NCBI GenBank assembly: GCA_026075535.2
Contig: AP026546.1
Coordinates: 2,728,001-2,792,000 of the forward strand
Direction: 5' to 3'
DNA length: 64,000 nucleotides
From: Tricholoma matsutake
Lineage: Eukaryota > Basidiomycota > Agaricomycetes > Agaricales > Tricholomataceae
In this document: one piece after another, positions 45,492-59,152 of the stretch
Position numbering within the stretch: position 1 is the stretch's first letter
Layout of the letters: every line of letters begins with the position of its first letter
Notes under the pieces: generated by a model
The model's input: only the letters and a program-made list of their open reading frames with translations
What the model was told of the DNA's origin: nothing
Databases searched by the model: none
Translations under genes and position numbers: made by a program

Positions 45492-46799
45492 ATGGAAAAT
45501 CGTTCTACCAGGTGTGCAGTCCGTGGCTCTATCAGTGAGTCGCATACTATGAGTTGTTTCTGCTTTTACGACTGTATGACTAGATCACGACGAGTATTTC
45601 TATGGTAAGGCTCGACCACTGTCTAATGCGACCAGTATAGCCGATATCGAAGAAATATCATCTAGTCAAATCTATAGCTCGTCCAGGGGAGACTATATCC
45701 TCTGATCGCTATGAAAGTCGTGTGGGAGGCAAAGGCGCTAACCAAGCTATCGCTATCGCACGAGCCGGGCGCATTGTTGATTTCTATGGAACTATCGGTC
45801 ATGATGGGTTGTGGATTAAGAAGAAACTTGCCGCATTCGGCCTTAATGACAATGGAATCCTTGTCGCTGACGTATGCTTTTTAGTTCTCGTGTGTTATAC
45901 TTAGACGTTCGTTCGTTCTAGGTGCCGACCGGTCGAGCCCTCATACAACTGTCGAACTCGGGAGAAAATTGTATCAGTAAGTTTAAGATCCTTCCAGCGT
46001 AACAAAATTTAGCCACAGTTCAGTTCTTTTTCCTGGGGCAAATCACAGTCGGCTGCTAGAGGAGAAATGGGCCGACCGCGGTTCCAGTAACATCTTCGCA
46101 GAAGTGAGCCATCTTCTCTTACAGAATGAAATCCCAATGGATGCGATCCACTATGCCCTGAACCACTCTGGAGAGGTGACGACAATTTTCAATCCCTCTC
46201 CGCTTCCTACTCCTGGCGAAATCGATCATTTTCCGTGGCAAAAAGTCGACTGGCTGCTTGTCAATGAGGGTGAAGCTCTTGACTTGTACAAAGCCCTTGT
46301 TCGTTCGGAGTGGGATAACGCTACTACTATCTCAAATATGTCCGAGTCCCCACCTATTCGGGAACTCATCTCTAGCCTGTCTGAACAACCGTCATTATGC
46401 AAGGCGAACATCATATGCACCCTCGGAAAGGACGGTGTATTGGCCTTCATACCGACGTTCCATAAACCAAAATCATCTCACGACGTTGCGACATTTATGT
46501 ACTTCCCCGCAGCAAAATTGCAAGGCTCGATCCGAGATACAACTGGAGCGGGCGATTGTTTTACTGGTTACTTTGTTGCCGGCTTGATGGAATTCGGCGC
46601 TCGTGCCAGAGTTGGGAAAGAGATACTGGAGGACGATATTGCCCAGATCTTGAAAAGATGTGTGCAGGTAGATAGCAACTCTTTTGGCATCGTTCTAGTG
46701 CTGATAGTTCAGGCTGCAGGCATGTGCGTTGAGAGACAAGGAACAATTGATAGCATACCAACGAGAGCAGACGTGGATGCCCGAATGGCCACTATCTGA
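45492..46799 (+). CDS. Ribokinase (PfkB family)
   Basis: It phosphorylates D-ribose with ATP to ribose 5-phosphate. Six exons with consistent splice phases give 351 residues. Introns are 45535-45583, 45605-45665, 45872-45921, 45977-46023 and 46668-46712. The start is ATG 45492 (MENRSTRCAVRGSI), leading into DEYFY. Family hallmarks follow: VGGKGANQAIAIARAG (PfkB signature 1 and substrate site), ILFPGANHS, and the C-terminal signature DTTGAGDCFTGYFVAG with the catalytic Asp of GAGD. Length is somewhat above the usual 310-330 because of inserts near PIRELISSLSEQ. It is convergent with the MAP kinase gene. Upstream is the copia C3 LTR, about 170 bp from the start. Confidence 0.93.
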
Positions 46800-47267
46800 A
46801 ACAGTATTACTGTTGCATGTCATCGACATACGTTTTCCTTTGATCTCTACCTTCTTGAAGCTCGTGCCGACGCAGATATGGGTGAGACCTGAAGCAATAC
46901 ATGGGGTGAAAACAAGATTGGGGTCGACCACTAGTGCTAACTATCTGCAATAAGTGAAGTGGTCGCAAGCCTAAGTATGCCTCTGCGCGGTGCTAGGACT
47001 ATGCCAAATGGCCAGTCACCTCTAGCAAGACCTATTCGATGCAAGTATATCAAGAGAAGAAAATCTCGTAGCAAAATTAAGTGGATTGTAGTGTACCTTC
47101 GAAGTTAACCAGAATTAAATGTAGGGTATCAAGAGGGCTTCTGGAACGCCTTTCCCAACTAAATCTATCAATTGTGTCGAACAATTCCAATTAGAATACC
47201 AAGAGAGGGTATCAAGGAACACGACGTCAAAAAGAACAATGGAGCAAGGATCCAGGGAAGGGGCACG
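46800..47267. other. Intergenic space between convergent genes
   Basis: It separates the ribokinase stop (46799) from the MAP kinase stop (47268). No gene or repeat was recognised. It presumably holds both 3' untranslated regions. Confidence 0.5.
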
Positions 47268-48803
<1,536 letters not shown>

Positions 48804-48839
48804 ATATAAGTTGCGGGGCAAACGAGGGATAACCGATGA

Positions 48840-49175
48840 GTACAAGGAAGAGAAGTTTAAAACTAACAGACAATAGTGAGTTTCGGCATTTACCGAACGC
48901 CACAAGTCGCTCGCCAAATGCGGTGCATATATGGTCCAGCAAATTCCTCGACTTCTTCAAGTTATGCCACGATCTCTCAGTCTCCTCCTGCAAGGATATG
49001 AGCCAAGTTCTTCTGCTGTCAGGTGAGAACATTAAGTCTCACAGACCATCGGATATCATCTGTTCCGTCCGGAGCATCATCAAACTTGATGTGAATGATC
49101 AGAAAAGGGTAGGGCTGCTGCATTCCTCCAGCAATTTCTACTGATAGAACCAACACCATTAACTCCCACATCATT
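48840..49175 (-). CDS. Possible small gene upstream of the MAP kinase, unknown
   Basis: On the minus strand a frame begins MWELMVLVLSVEIAGGMQQP and continues YPFLIIHIKFDDAPDGTDDI. A canonical donor GTGAGA follows, and after a short gap come the coding-like words LISLQEETERSWHNLKKSRN. A plausible join exists but phases are uncertain. I recognise no family. It could also be 5' sequence of the MAP kinase transcript. Confidence 0.25.
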
Positions 49176-50317
49176 GCTTATCGATGGTTCTTCACGGGAC
49201 AGAAAAAACTCGTCCATGATCAGCAGGTCAATCAAGTAACTCCATCAGGTTCACGAGTCTGACAACTGTCTGACATCATAGACGATTCGGCAGGGAAAAC
49301 TCCATACGGCAGTGTCATGTCAATCTTGCAGGCTCTGGCTCTTTGAGCAGAGAGATCGTCGATCTCGTCTTGCTTACGCACCGTCCTCTACCCCGAATGA
49401 TCAGAAGGTACGCCAGTCGAAAGTTGAAGTCACCTGGTCAAATCTGTGTAGGCTGTGCTGACTCGGTCAAGGATTCGTTCTGCGAACTGTCGGGAGCCGG
49501 ACCTATATGCGGGTCGAGCTTAGGCACAAGGCAAATAAATATTTCATGCAAGGACTTGACCGATAGCGACCCTAAAGTCTCCGGGGCTTTACGACTGTTC
49601 GCTCGTGTTTCGCAGGCAGCACTGGCTCCCACGATCAGTTTCAAACCAGGTACCACTGACAGTGATCGAAGGTCGGTGTGAACCACGTGGCATTCATTGC
49701 AGTTTCTCGAAGAACCGGGGTAACCGTCATCCATTTCTTTCTCCAGAAAGGTCACTATACATACATGCAGAAGATGCACTAATCCCAGAGGAATATATAT
49801 ATTATCCCGAGTTTGTCATGAAAGCACTTAACATCGTCCGTCACGTTGCCTCGGCCTGGGCACGACAAATATTGCCGGATACCTGACAAGCGAAAGTTCA
49901 TTCGTCATGGGAAGCATTTACGAACATTCAGAACTTTTGATATTTATTCTGGGTTGATTCCAGCGCGGTGGACTTGGAGATCTTCCTGCTACCAGATGGA
50001 GAATTGAATAAAATCTCTCAAATGGTTTGATCGGATGAGAAGAAAGACATAGCACTCATCAGAACGACGACAACTATGTATATAGCCAATCTATACTTCA
50101 ACTTGATGGATCAATTCTTAGTCAGCATTCCTGAGTCCATACGCATCGCTCAAGTTTCATTATTTCGAGTAGCTGCGGGTAGCTGACATATGATTAGTTG
50201 ACTATTTATCTTTTACTAGACAATGCTGCGCTTATGCACAGGTCCACGTGAAGCCACTGCGCTTTGACTCCTATAAGTCAACACCCCTCTATTAGACTCT
50301 TACTTCAATCGATAGCC
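49176..50317. other. No gene recognised
   Basis: A host-like, non-repetitive interval between the MAP kinase region and the CYSTM gene. Short open frames on both strands (for example 49343-49681 +) show no family motif. Confidence 0.35.
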
Positions 50318-50714
50318 ATGTCCAATCAGCAGTACTATGGCTCGCCCGTAGAAAAGCCGGGCCCAGTGCATCACGGTTCTGGTAAACATCAACGTGAGCC
50401 CTTTCTAAATTAATCATTTCAATCGTCATTAACATAAAACTCTCTCTCCCATTGCAGAACCGTACCCTGCCGGCGGTAATATGGCATACCAACCATATCA
50501 AGGCTATGGCCAACCGCAACCGCAACCGCAAATGGTATATGTCCAGCGGCCCCCAGAGAAGAAGAATGACATCGGATGCTGTGGTATGTGTTGCGGGTGG
50601 TACGTACTTTCGTTATCTTTTTCCTTATTTCGCATTTCCATTTACGTTGATGTTCTTCGTAGTTTGGCAGGATGTTGTGCAGGATTGTGTTGTGCACCAT
50701 GCATTTGCTGTTGA
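50318..50714 (+). CDS. Small cysteine-rich tail-anchored protein (CYSTM type)
   Basis: Three exons. Exon 1 starts ATG 50318 (MSNQQYYGSPVEKPG). Intron 1 begins at 50382 or 50393 (both keep phase) and ends before 50459. Exon 2 is a Pro/Gln/Tyr-rich stretch (YQPYQGYGQPQPQPQ). A last intron (about 50600-50663) leads to the C-terminus CLAGCCAGLCCAPCICC, then TGA. An extended hydrophilic N-terminus plus a C-terminal stretch of Cys pairs in a hydrophobic context is the CYSTM module. In other eukaryotes these small membrane proteins are linked to stress tolerance; role here is inferred. Confidence 0.82.
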
Positions 50715-52227
50715 TCGCGCGGACCCTGGACTCTCTGGATATGGCATGACACTCATTCTTTACTTCGACACTATTATCTCATTCCAACTGTATCTTTATA
50801 CAAATATCCGTATGCGAGACGCGTTTGAAGGTATTAATCAAAGCAGTGATACACGAATATTACTCGTATGTTATGGCTCATCGTTTTCAGGACTCGGTCG
50901 ATTCGTCGAGCCAGAAATCAGCTCCTCTTCAAGCTTCAAGCTTCAGACATGGGCATAATTGTAGTTTACAAGTATCGTTGATACCACTGTACGTCATGTG
51001 CATACGCTGCATTCCAATTGCGTTTATAGATATTCTCGCCTGCTTGAAGCCCTTATCGACGTGTAACTTGAACATCACTACGGTACATCGAGTCTCCAGT
51101 TGGGTATATGCATTTTCCACAGACTTCCTCTTCCCCAGCTTTCGTCGGGAAGCCCCCGCAATGCCAGAGGTCCATGTTTTGCAATGAAATTAAACTATCT
51201 TGTAATGAGTTTTGAGACTCACTCGGATCCGCATTTCTAAAAATTCGAAACGCAACATCGGTTTCGTTCAAGTTCTGGGCAACACAGAAGCTGATGCACC
51301 AGATTGGATGTCGATCTGTCCACATCGCTATCTTCCCTGGTTCAAAACTCCCTTCCACTTCTTCTCAGCACTCGGCTGCCCAACGGCCGCCATTTCTTCC
51401 TCCAAGAAATGTGCCAAGAATCTACCACAAGACCCTAACGACAACATGGATCGATGTCCTCGTGAGCGGATGTGGCCAGCATGCAGCATGGTCACGCGAT
51501 GGTGACTTGGCCAGGCTGAATGACCCTGCTTTCGGACCTCTTGGTACCTATCACTCTTGGCGAATTGGCAGCGACAGATATGAAAGGCAGCGTTATCGCC
51601 GCTCAGATCGCTGCCCGCAGCCGTGTCACACTGTCATTATACCAATTTTCAGCGGAGCCGAGCTCGAAGTTCGAACATCTGGAGTATGGAACGGCGACAG
51701 TGATCCCGATTGGCCAAACTCATCTTGCCCACTCGTCTCGATGGACCGTCCTATACACTCGACGCCGCGCACATAACCCTGTGTCGGACTAAGCTCTGTA
51801 CTACTCGTGCTTGACTTGAAGTCTTTGTTAACCGATGAAATCTCTGAACACTTCTGCGTCATATTCCTGTCTACGGCGATCAGCATCTTGGCACAAACTT
51901 GCCCCTCGAAATGTCTTCTCATGCCGAGCGTTTCATTCACGGAGCTTCCGTTTGATGCCGAGGTCACCGCCGACCCACTTCGTTGTCGGACAAACAACTT
52001 TGACTAGTCTTGACACAAGACAATCCGTGTAACCTCCCAGACTCCAACCCAGCGTCGAGAGGAAAAAGAGAAAAACACGAGTACATGGATTTTGAGGGCA
52101 TGTTTGAAATGGGAACTCCGGCATCAAAACTCTGCCATCACTCCGGCATCAATATGGCGGCAACTTCCGACAGTCACAAGATCATTGCCAGTGCACTCTG
52201 CACTACAGTAGTGTTGTCATCATCCAG
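50715..52227. other. Host-like region with unassigned open frames
   Basis: It contains open frames such as 51294-51776 (+), 51520-51792 (+) and 51626-51997 (-), overlapping one another. None shows a recognised domain, and I could not build a convincing spliced gene. Composition resembles the neighbouring host genes, so an unrecognised gene is possible at 51.2-51.8 kb on the plus strand. Confidence 0.35.
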
Positions 52228-53560
52228 ATGAACGTCGAGGTCCTGCGACATTTCTTTGACCATCCTGTGCTACGTACTACTACTATAACCCAAATCACAA
52301 CATATATTCGCCTTGCAGCTCAATTAAAATGAGAGATACAGCTCCCACAACCCCTTGATGCAGATGGTCCTGATTGCGCACCAAGTGTCCTCCCTCGAGC
52401 TATCGCAGTCTTCCTGAGCAGGTCAATTGGTGTGCCATGTGAGTATATGGAATACATATGGGATGTCCTCAAGAATCAAGTCTGGGCAAGTCCATCAATG
52501 CCTTCTTCCACTCCAGAAGACCTCGCATTATTCAAGGAACATGGATGGGAGCTCGGTCTAACGTTCTTTTTGCTTTATCCCCCTTCTGAGTGTTGCACCA
52601 ACCCACACTGTCCACAACAAGGCAAGGTGCTGAAGAAAGAACAGCAGTGGCGGGTCGTCATATACACTCTTGGAAACGGTGTACAGCCTGGGTGGTCCAT
52701 TCATCTGTACTGTCAAGGTGCGTACATTGAGGCTTCTGGGATTGCTTCCCTTTCCTGATCTACATTACCCCAGGTTGTAGCACAAACTACCATAACAACT
52801 TCAGTGTCTGCAATGGGATATGCACCTACTACATGCAGAAGCCCCAATACATCCAAGTCGGCAAGCACCAGTTTGTGGAAGATAGGGTTGTGGACATGTG
52901 GACAGGGCAGATGCTGATTGGGTGGTGAGTGAACTGCTGCAGGCATATCTGTTATCATGATTTCCAGAGACTCATGTGTACATCAGGTTTTCGGCTTCCA
53001 ATGCAGCAAAGCTGTATGATATGGCTCTCGCAGGGGATTATCTACAGACTAGCAACTGGCCACTTGGCACAAAGCTAACGACATACCACATTTGGGACGC
53101 CTTCATCATCTCCACACTTCTCAATGATCACGAGAGACAGGACACCATACTCGAAGTACCTCACACTGGTGATCAGAAGGACCGTTTCAAAGCCGCAATG
53201 GAAGAGCACAACAACAGGATTGTTCTTAATGGCCAGCCAGATGCTGTGAAGCATGTCTGTGATAAATGCATGCACATGTTCATCATGGATGATGAGTATC
53301 AAAAGTGTCAGGTTATTGTTGGTGATGGTATAAACATGGGGCATCCATGTTGCGGTGTCTTTCGTTGCATCACAGCTCTCTCAAACAACCACCATCGTTT
53401 CTGTCCAATTCACTTTGCGAATCATTCTATTTGTGCTATCACTGGGTGCTCACTGCCAGTTACTATCGATAAAAAGATGTGTTCACTGCCAGCATGTTCC
53501 GAAATTGTTACATCTGGATTTAACGTGAAGTCCATGGGCGAAGAAAGCCATTCGTCATAG
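52228..53560 (+). pseudogene. CxC5/CxC6 cysteine-cluster protein associated with KDZ transposons
   Basis: The start ATG 52228 (MNVEVLRHFFDHPVLR) runs in frame through a single TGA at 52330-52332, where Arg would fit. Introns are 52718-52773 and 52925-52986 (GT-AG, phases match). The N-terminal half has the CxC5 layout (CCTNPHC ... LYCQGCSTNYHNN). The C-terminal half has CxC6 words: HVCDKCMHMF, GHPCCGVFRC, NNHHRFCPIHF and ICAITGCSLPV. In Agaricomycetes these cysteine clusters occur with KDZ transposases. Homology ends near 53505, after which residues look random to the TAG at 53558, so the transposase part is missing. Confidence 0.75.
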
Positions 53561-53895
53561 GTAGACATGATAAGTGGCGAGGAGACAGGGCGGCGAGGAT
53601 GAGGGTCGTTATGGGCAGGTGGCAACTGTGATTGGCATTGTTTTCCCCTCTGCCGCTCCAACAGTGCTGCAAAATTATGACCAGGTGCTATGCAGCCACC
53701 CATGCGATCGATGCAGCACAACTTACACATAGTATTGGGGCATGAACGATGGGGTGCCTTGGGACACAGCAGTTGAGCACAACCCTTCGTAGGCCTGGGC
53801 ATCCTAGAGCACTGAGCTGGCATTGCTGGAGTAGAGGAGATCATGGGGAATACATAGTGGTTCTTGCAGTACTGGCACTGTGGACATGTTGACTA
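53560..53895 (-). pseudogene. Antisense cysteine-cluster fragment
   Basis: The minus-strand frame reads CPQCQYCKNHYVFPM, then CAQLLCPKAPHRSC and TMCKLCCIDRMGGC followed by IAPGHN. The C-X2-C-X2-C and the CKxCC...GGC...GH pattern looks like a genuine zinc-binding unit seen in repetitive fungal ORFs. It abuts the broken end of the CxC5/CxC6 gene in opposite orientation, so the two were probably brought together by rearrangement. No start or termination was defined. Confidence 0.35.
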
Positions 53896-54628
53896 TACAA
53901 CACAATCAAATATCATACATAACATATGTGCATATAGTGATGCCCTGGGTACTGCCCACCCTTTGCTAACTTCACAGGAACTATGCAACCACATCACAGA
54001 CAAGGATTGGTAGGGCGAGCGACATCTGGAATGGGAGCCATTGCAGGTATCGCAGGTATCGCAGGTGTGGTTTGGAAGTGGTCAGATGCAGTCACATGAT
54101 GTCAGCCACATAGTGATGCTGGAGTAAGTGCCGTAGTTTCCAAATCCCACATTCTCTGTGGATTTTGTGTTTAATCTGATCACCCTATCACGTGTTTCAT
54201 CCTACAAACCTTATTTTTTCACTATTAAACACAAAATCTATGTACTTATATAAAACATTGGGTTTTTGCATGCAGAGTACAGGCCCCAAGAAAGCTTGAA
54301 CATTGTGCATTCATACTACTTATGCTGAATGTTTTAAGGTGATCAGATGACTAAGTGGCCATCACGGCGGCCTCAGCTATTTGGCATCAGGGTCTGATGG
54401 CAAACATTGCCCATGCGCACTTCCTCAGATATGTGTCATGTCGCAAGATGGCAGCCTACAGTAGCCAGTAGAGAGTAGCTGACTGTCCATCCAATGTATC
54501 CCCTATTTACTTGCAGGTCTCAAATCATACTGTGCTTTCCAATCCATTGTGAACCTCTGATAGGCAGATATGGCTGAACATGACACCTTACACCACTGGT
54601 TTGCAGTGATAAGCTCAATTTCAAGTGC
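53896..54628. other. No gene recognised
   Basis: A+T-rich sequence with no convincing open frame. A short tandem GCAGGTATC repeat is present near 54043-54065. Confidence 0.35.
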
Positions 54629-55260
54629 TAAGTAACTTATTCCTGGTCAATTTAACGTGAACTGATTCAATTTAAACTCAATTTAAGCTTGATTTAAGGA
54701 AACTCGGCTCACCATCAGTTTGATTTAGAGCAGCTGAGCTCGATTTAAGCTTGGGTAACAGTGCCTCCAATTATTCAGCTGACACATTGACATTATTCTC
54801 ACACGAATTGGGCAGTATGACAGCTGTTGATCAAATTGTCGAGAACCTGCTCATCTGGGCATGAGTCAAGGCCAGAAGCTGTTTTTTCTTGCTAATATTC
54901 TCCCCACACAAATTGCCTTGTACTAGTTGTAGGTTTTCTGTACAATCCATTGTTTTTCAATACACTTTAAGGCCTACAAGGCTACAAATCCAATTCATAC
55001 TATACAAAATAAGGAAAACATGGATTATTAAAGAAAAGGGGGACTATGTACAGCTGCCACTGCCCTCTGGTGTTGAGCAGAATACTATGGACATGTTTCC
55101 AACATGCAATGCAAGGCAATGCGGTGTGGCTGCTCTACCATTGATGTGCTGATGGCACTGCTGATGCAGGTGTTGGCTGAAATAAGCAAGGCATGGCAAA
55201 TTCCAAATTTAGTTCGATTTAACATTCAGTCCCTTAAATTGATTGGGATATAGCTACTTA
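54629..55260. mobile_element. Candidate MITE with degenerate inverted ends
   Basis: The left end TAAGTAACTTATTCCTGGTC and the complement of the right end (TAAGTAGCTATATCCCAATC) align with few differences, and both continue AATTTAA. AATTTAA units recur inside. No target duplication could be fixed and the interior is non-coding. Confidence 0.45.
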
Positions 55261-55835
55261 ATAATGTATAGAATAAAATTATGTTTAAGTTGTAGTGCTG
55301 CAGAGTAAAGAACTGGTTCATCGTTGGTGTGTGGCAGCTTGTTGAATTTTGATGGTCATCTCATGGGTTACATGGTGCAAGGGCCAGACTGGTCAGCTTT
55401 GGGGACAAGTGTTTCATGTTGAAATTGTTAATGCAGCAAGCCAAACACACTTCAGGTGGTGTCATGCAGGGTGGAGTTTTTGGCTTATCACATACAAGTT
55501 AAGGTGTTGTGGGTATTAGTGTTCATATGGTGAGATGGTGCCCAATAATTTCAGCCCATTTGGACATTCCAAAGGTGAAAAGGACAAGAGATGCAAACAG
55601 GCATGATGTATCTGCTAGCTTTTCCCTCCAAACTGTGTGATGCTACAGTATTTCATGTATGTGCTTGATATTGACTTGCGCTAGTGGGCTGCTGGCCTGC
55701 TGCTGCACATGGCATATCTGAGTTCTGTTCAAAAGGAACATAGATAGACTCCAATTATAGGGTTCTCACTTGGTATCTGATCCAGATGCATGTTTTCATA
55801 GACTAAGAATGACCCGTTAGCAAACCATCATGATA

Positions 55836-58089
55836 CTACACCATGCCTGAACCTGTGATAATCTTCACAGTAAAATGATCTGCTGAATAGTATATCACAC
55901 CTCGTAAGTTGTATTTTTGACAGATGCTGGATGACATGAGGTCTATTGTCTTCTGAATGATGGCATCTTCTCCTAACCCAATCACTATCAGAGGTGAGTG
56001 ACACATGAACCTGAATCTTTGCCCCAGACTTTCTGCACAAACAGGACATGTAGCAAACAAAGGAGTGGTGATATCATTGAGAGATTACACCCACATTGTG
56101 ATAACACAATACAGCAGGAGGTTTCTTGCAAGTCTCACCTCTCTACATCATGGCCAAGTGGGCAAAAATGTGCAGACACCATGATGTCAGTAGCTGAGGT
56201 AAGTAAATAATCCAAAACAAAATCAATGCTTGTGAACTTGCCAAAAGCGAAATTTGGTGATGATCTCACCATACAACACCTCAGGTCCTGTCTGATTTCA
56301 TCTAATGAACATCAAGCCTCTGAATTGATTGCAGGAAGGCTGTTGTGCATTCGAAATGTGGTTAGCAAGTCAAGTAGCGGATCCAATGCCATCTCCTCCC
56401 AACAAGCCTGTACAGCCTCCAGATCCTCCTGCCAGGCATTGAAGAGTATGGTGATAACAGCATCATATGCACAGCTATTGTTGATCCATTGTGTACCTAT
56501 TGGTATGTTCACTTGGTGGGGTTCTCCATTATCTGATGTGGATATGATCTTGACCATCTTCAACCTTTGTAGAGCAGGGCAAAATGTATCTGATCTTTTC
56601 ATCTTCCTTGGTGGGCTGCACAATTTTTGTGATGGAGTTGCATCTCACTTTTCAGGAGTCCAGGGCACATCCAGATTACCTGCAGTTTTTTTCTCAGCCA
56701 TTGTCATACACTTAGCTGCTTTTTTGTTGACTATCCTCCATCCCATGTCAGCATCTTCCCACTCAAGGAATGGCACTTTTACTCCATCTTATTGCCTTGT
56801 GCATAGTAGAAGGGATGTAACCCTTACTCTTGTGTTCTCAAAACAGCACAATAAGAGTACTCCTATGATCTGCCATTGGAAATTTTCTCAGAAGCTTACC
56901 CACAAACCTCAGGGCTGTTATGTTGTCTAATAGCTCTAGCTCATGAAATTCCTGCTGAAGAGCACCCAATACTCCCCTGGTAATCTTGGATGGATGGAAG
57001 CTTGACAGAATTAATGTCCCAGCAGCACTGGAACTCCTCGATAATGCCATGTAATACCCCTGGTGTGACCAGCTATATGTCAAGTCCACAACATTGTAAG
57101 GCCTGGTCTTTCCCTGCTGGGCATAGTCTGTCATCACAGAGTTAGTGTAAGGGGACAACCCCTGGGTAGGATACCCAGCCCCTTCCTATGTTTATATTAT
57201 TTTACTTCAGTCATGGACTCATTCCTACATTCCTACATTCCTTTCCATCACATTACTCTAGCTTTGTTATTGTTTGGCTACAGCCTTATCTTGGACAGTT
57301 GGAGTAGTTACCTTTCTTTAGTTCATTATTATAAGATTATCCTCTGCTTCTAGCAATATACTGGCCATGCCTTAGTGCCCCCTCTCTCTCTGATCGAGTC
57401 TCCTCTTGTTGATGCAGGGTCTTGCCCTTACAGTTAGGAAGTCATTTGATCTGGGTATGTGATATGGTAACTGTAGTGTCATCTAGCAGTTGACAGGTAG
57501 AGACACTCGTCTTTGTCAACAGTACAACATTCTGAGGCAACCCATCCAGTGTAATTGTGGTAGGAGGGTCTATCAGCTCAACGAAGAGAGTTTCTAAGAC
57601 TCATTTTCCCTCAGTGCTAAGCAAGGATTCCCAAATGCACAAATGCTTCCTGGCCTTTTGTGATGCACATCTCAGTTGCAGCATTGTTCTAAATCATCAG
57701 TGGCATGCCTACACACAGTGACAGCTTTGCAGGACTGAGTTTTATATTTGCACAGCATGGTTGTTCGCAAAGTGACCTTTGGATATTCTTGGGAAGTTTG
57801 TTGTGTTTGACTGTTCACCTCCTGCCAGCTGGTCGACAATGGCCTTGGGAAGTAGCAGTGGTTTCTTGGATGAGACCATATTGATAGAGTAGAAGTGAGT
57901 TAATTTCTGACCTGTTTCTGTAGCAAATCTCAAGCTTCCCAGTCTATTTATCTCGTCTTTGACTGAATTAAGTGCTGTAATAATTGAGACATTTTGAAAC
58001 TGTGGCTCATTTATAGATGGTTGTCTGGGCAAGTTGCTCAAGACTCTACTTCTGAGAAATGCAATATTGTCAACCTGACTCAATGGCAA
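55836..58089 (-). pseudogene. Helitron helicase (C-terminal part) with a cysteine-protease-like tail
   Basis: Minus strand. From 58089: DNIAFLRSRVLSN, NSVKDEINRLGSLRF and ETGQKLTHFYS, then GLPQNVVLLTKTSVS. After a solo LTR comes MTDYAQQGKTRPYNVVDL, ALSRSSSAAGTLILSSFHPS and KITRGVLGALQQEFHELELL. These are the late Pif1-type helicase motifs (V and VI region) of fungal Helitrons. A hydrophilic linker leads to PIGTQWINNSCAYDAVITIL, and the end has YNLRGVIYYSADHFTVKI. The rolling-circle Rep part and helicase motifs I-III are absent. Several stops (in the linker near 56900 and elsewhere) and the LTR show it is dead. Confidence 0.8.
57146..57432. repeat. 287-bp solo LTR in the Helitron helicase; GTTAG duplication
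   Basis: The ends are TGTAAGGGG and GCCCTTACA, flanked by GTTAG at 57141-57145 and 57433-57437. Removing it with one GTTAG joins helicase residues LPN to SVMTDYAQQ. It holds small stems such as CTGGGTA-GGA-TACCCAG. No second copy is in the window. Confidence 0.88.
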
Positions 58090-58095
58090 ACCCTA

Positions 58096-58924
58096 CTCAT
58101 GCACACTTTACATGTTTAACAAGTTAAGTTTGTTAATCAGCACTCATCAGTGCTCATCTGGTCAAGGCCCCGGTGTGACTTGAAGTAAGTTGTTTGGTCA
58201 ATCATTAATCATTGCTTAGCTGTGCAGCATGCCTCTGGCACTGCTGAATGGTTACTGATGAGTTTATTTACAGAACAGCATATTCCATTGCTCTGGCACA
58301 GTTCAATGCCATCAAGATGATTGCAAAGTGATTCCTCACAGAATCATCAGTAGATTGACAGAATGGCTGCTGTGGGGCCACTGGATGTTGTGACATGTTT
58401 TTGAGTGCATAGGATTTGGGGTAACAGGTGAGTATCTTGTTTGATTGGCAAAGGAAGTGTGTATAAATGACATCAGAAGATATCTGTCAAGTAAACATCT
58501 TGTTTAATAGGTTTTCTGAGATGTTGCACTGAGAAATAACAATATTAGATTATATGCAAGCCAGAATCTTCTAGAGATCTATTTTGGAAGTATAGAATCA
58601 TAGACAATTGAGCCAGAAAGCTGTTGTAGAAGCCATAAAATGACTATGAGAGCAAATTTGCTCATGTTTATCACATTTTTGGCAACTGTCAAGCTTTATG
58701 CAAATAACTGTAAGATTGCTCAGAAGGAAATGGGAAGTGAAGAGGAGGTGGCACTGGCTGCACAGCAAGATACTTCTGAGAAGGTATGATGTCAGTATTC
58801 TGGAAGTACTCCTAATACTGCCACCATACTCACCAAGGGATATTTTGCCAGTATGCATACCAATCTAGAATACTACTTCAGTACCTTCAGTATCTGGTCA
58901 TGTTTTTTTTATGGTGGGGGGGCC
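58096..58924. other. No gene recognised
   Basis: An interval between the broken end of the Helitron helicase and a copia scrap. The minus-strand frame 58598-58858 shows no family motif. A run of T and G (58903-58922) lies at its right edge. Confidence 0.35.
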
Positions 58925-59152
58925 AGTTACATTGGGTGTGAAGTATCAACCAACAGTCACATTGTCTACAATGGAGGCTGTGTACATGGCCTTGATTTGA
59001 GCCACATAGCAGGTTCTTTGGATATATAGTGCATTGTCCAAGGTCAGCTTCCTGCAGCCAAACCAGCACATTTATATGGTGATAATGTGGGTGCCATTGC
59101 ACTTATGAGAAACATGACACACAACACTCAAGTCAAGCATATTGACATCCAG
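58925..59152 (+). pseudogene. Copia RNase H fragment
   Basis: With two frame changes the plus strand reads VTLSTMEAVYMALI, QQVLWIYSALSKV, GDNVGAIALMRN and VKHIDI. These are the terminal RNase H blocks of copia pol, with the acidic residues at TMEA and GDN. It is cut by the LTR that begins at 59153, and the remaining residues are not found on the other side of that LTR. Confidence 0.65.

Noticed and set aside
53422..53560. Minus-strand ORF over the end of the CxC6 gene
   Set aside because: The part left of about 53560 is the complement of good CxC6 coding. Only the portion beyond it has its own cysteine pattern.
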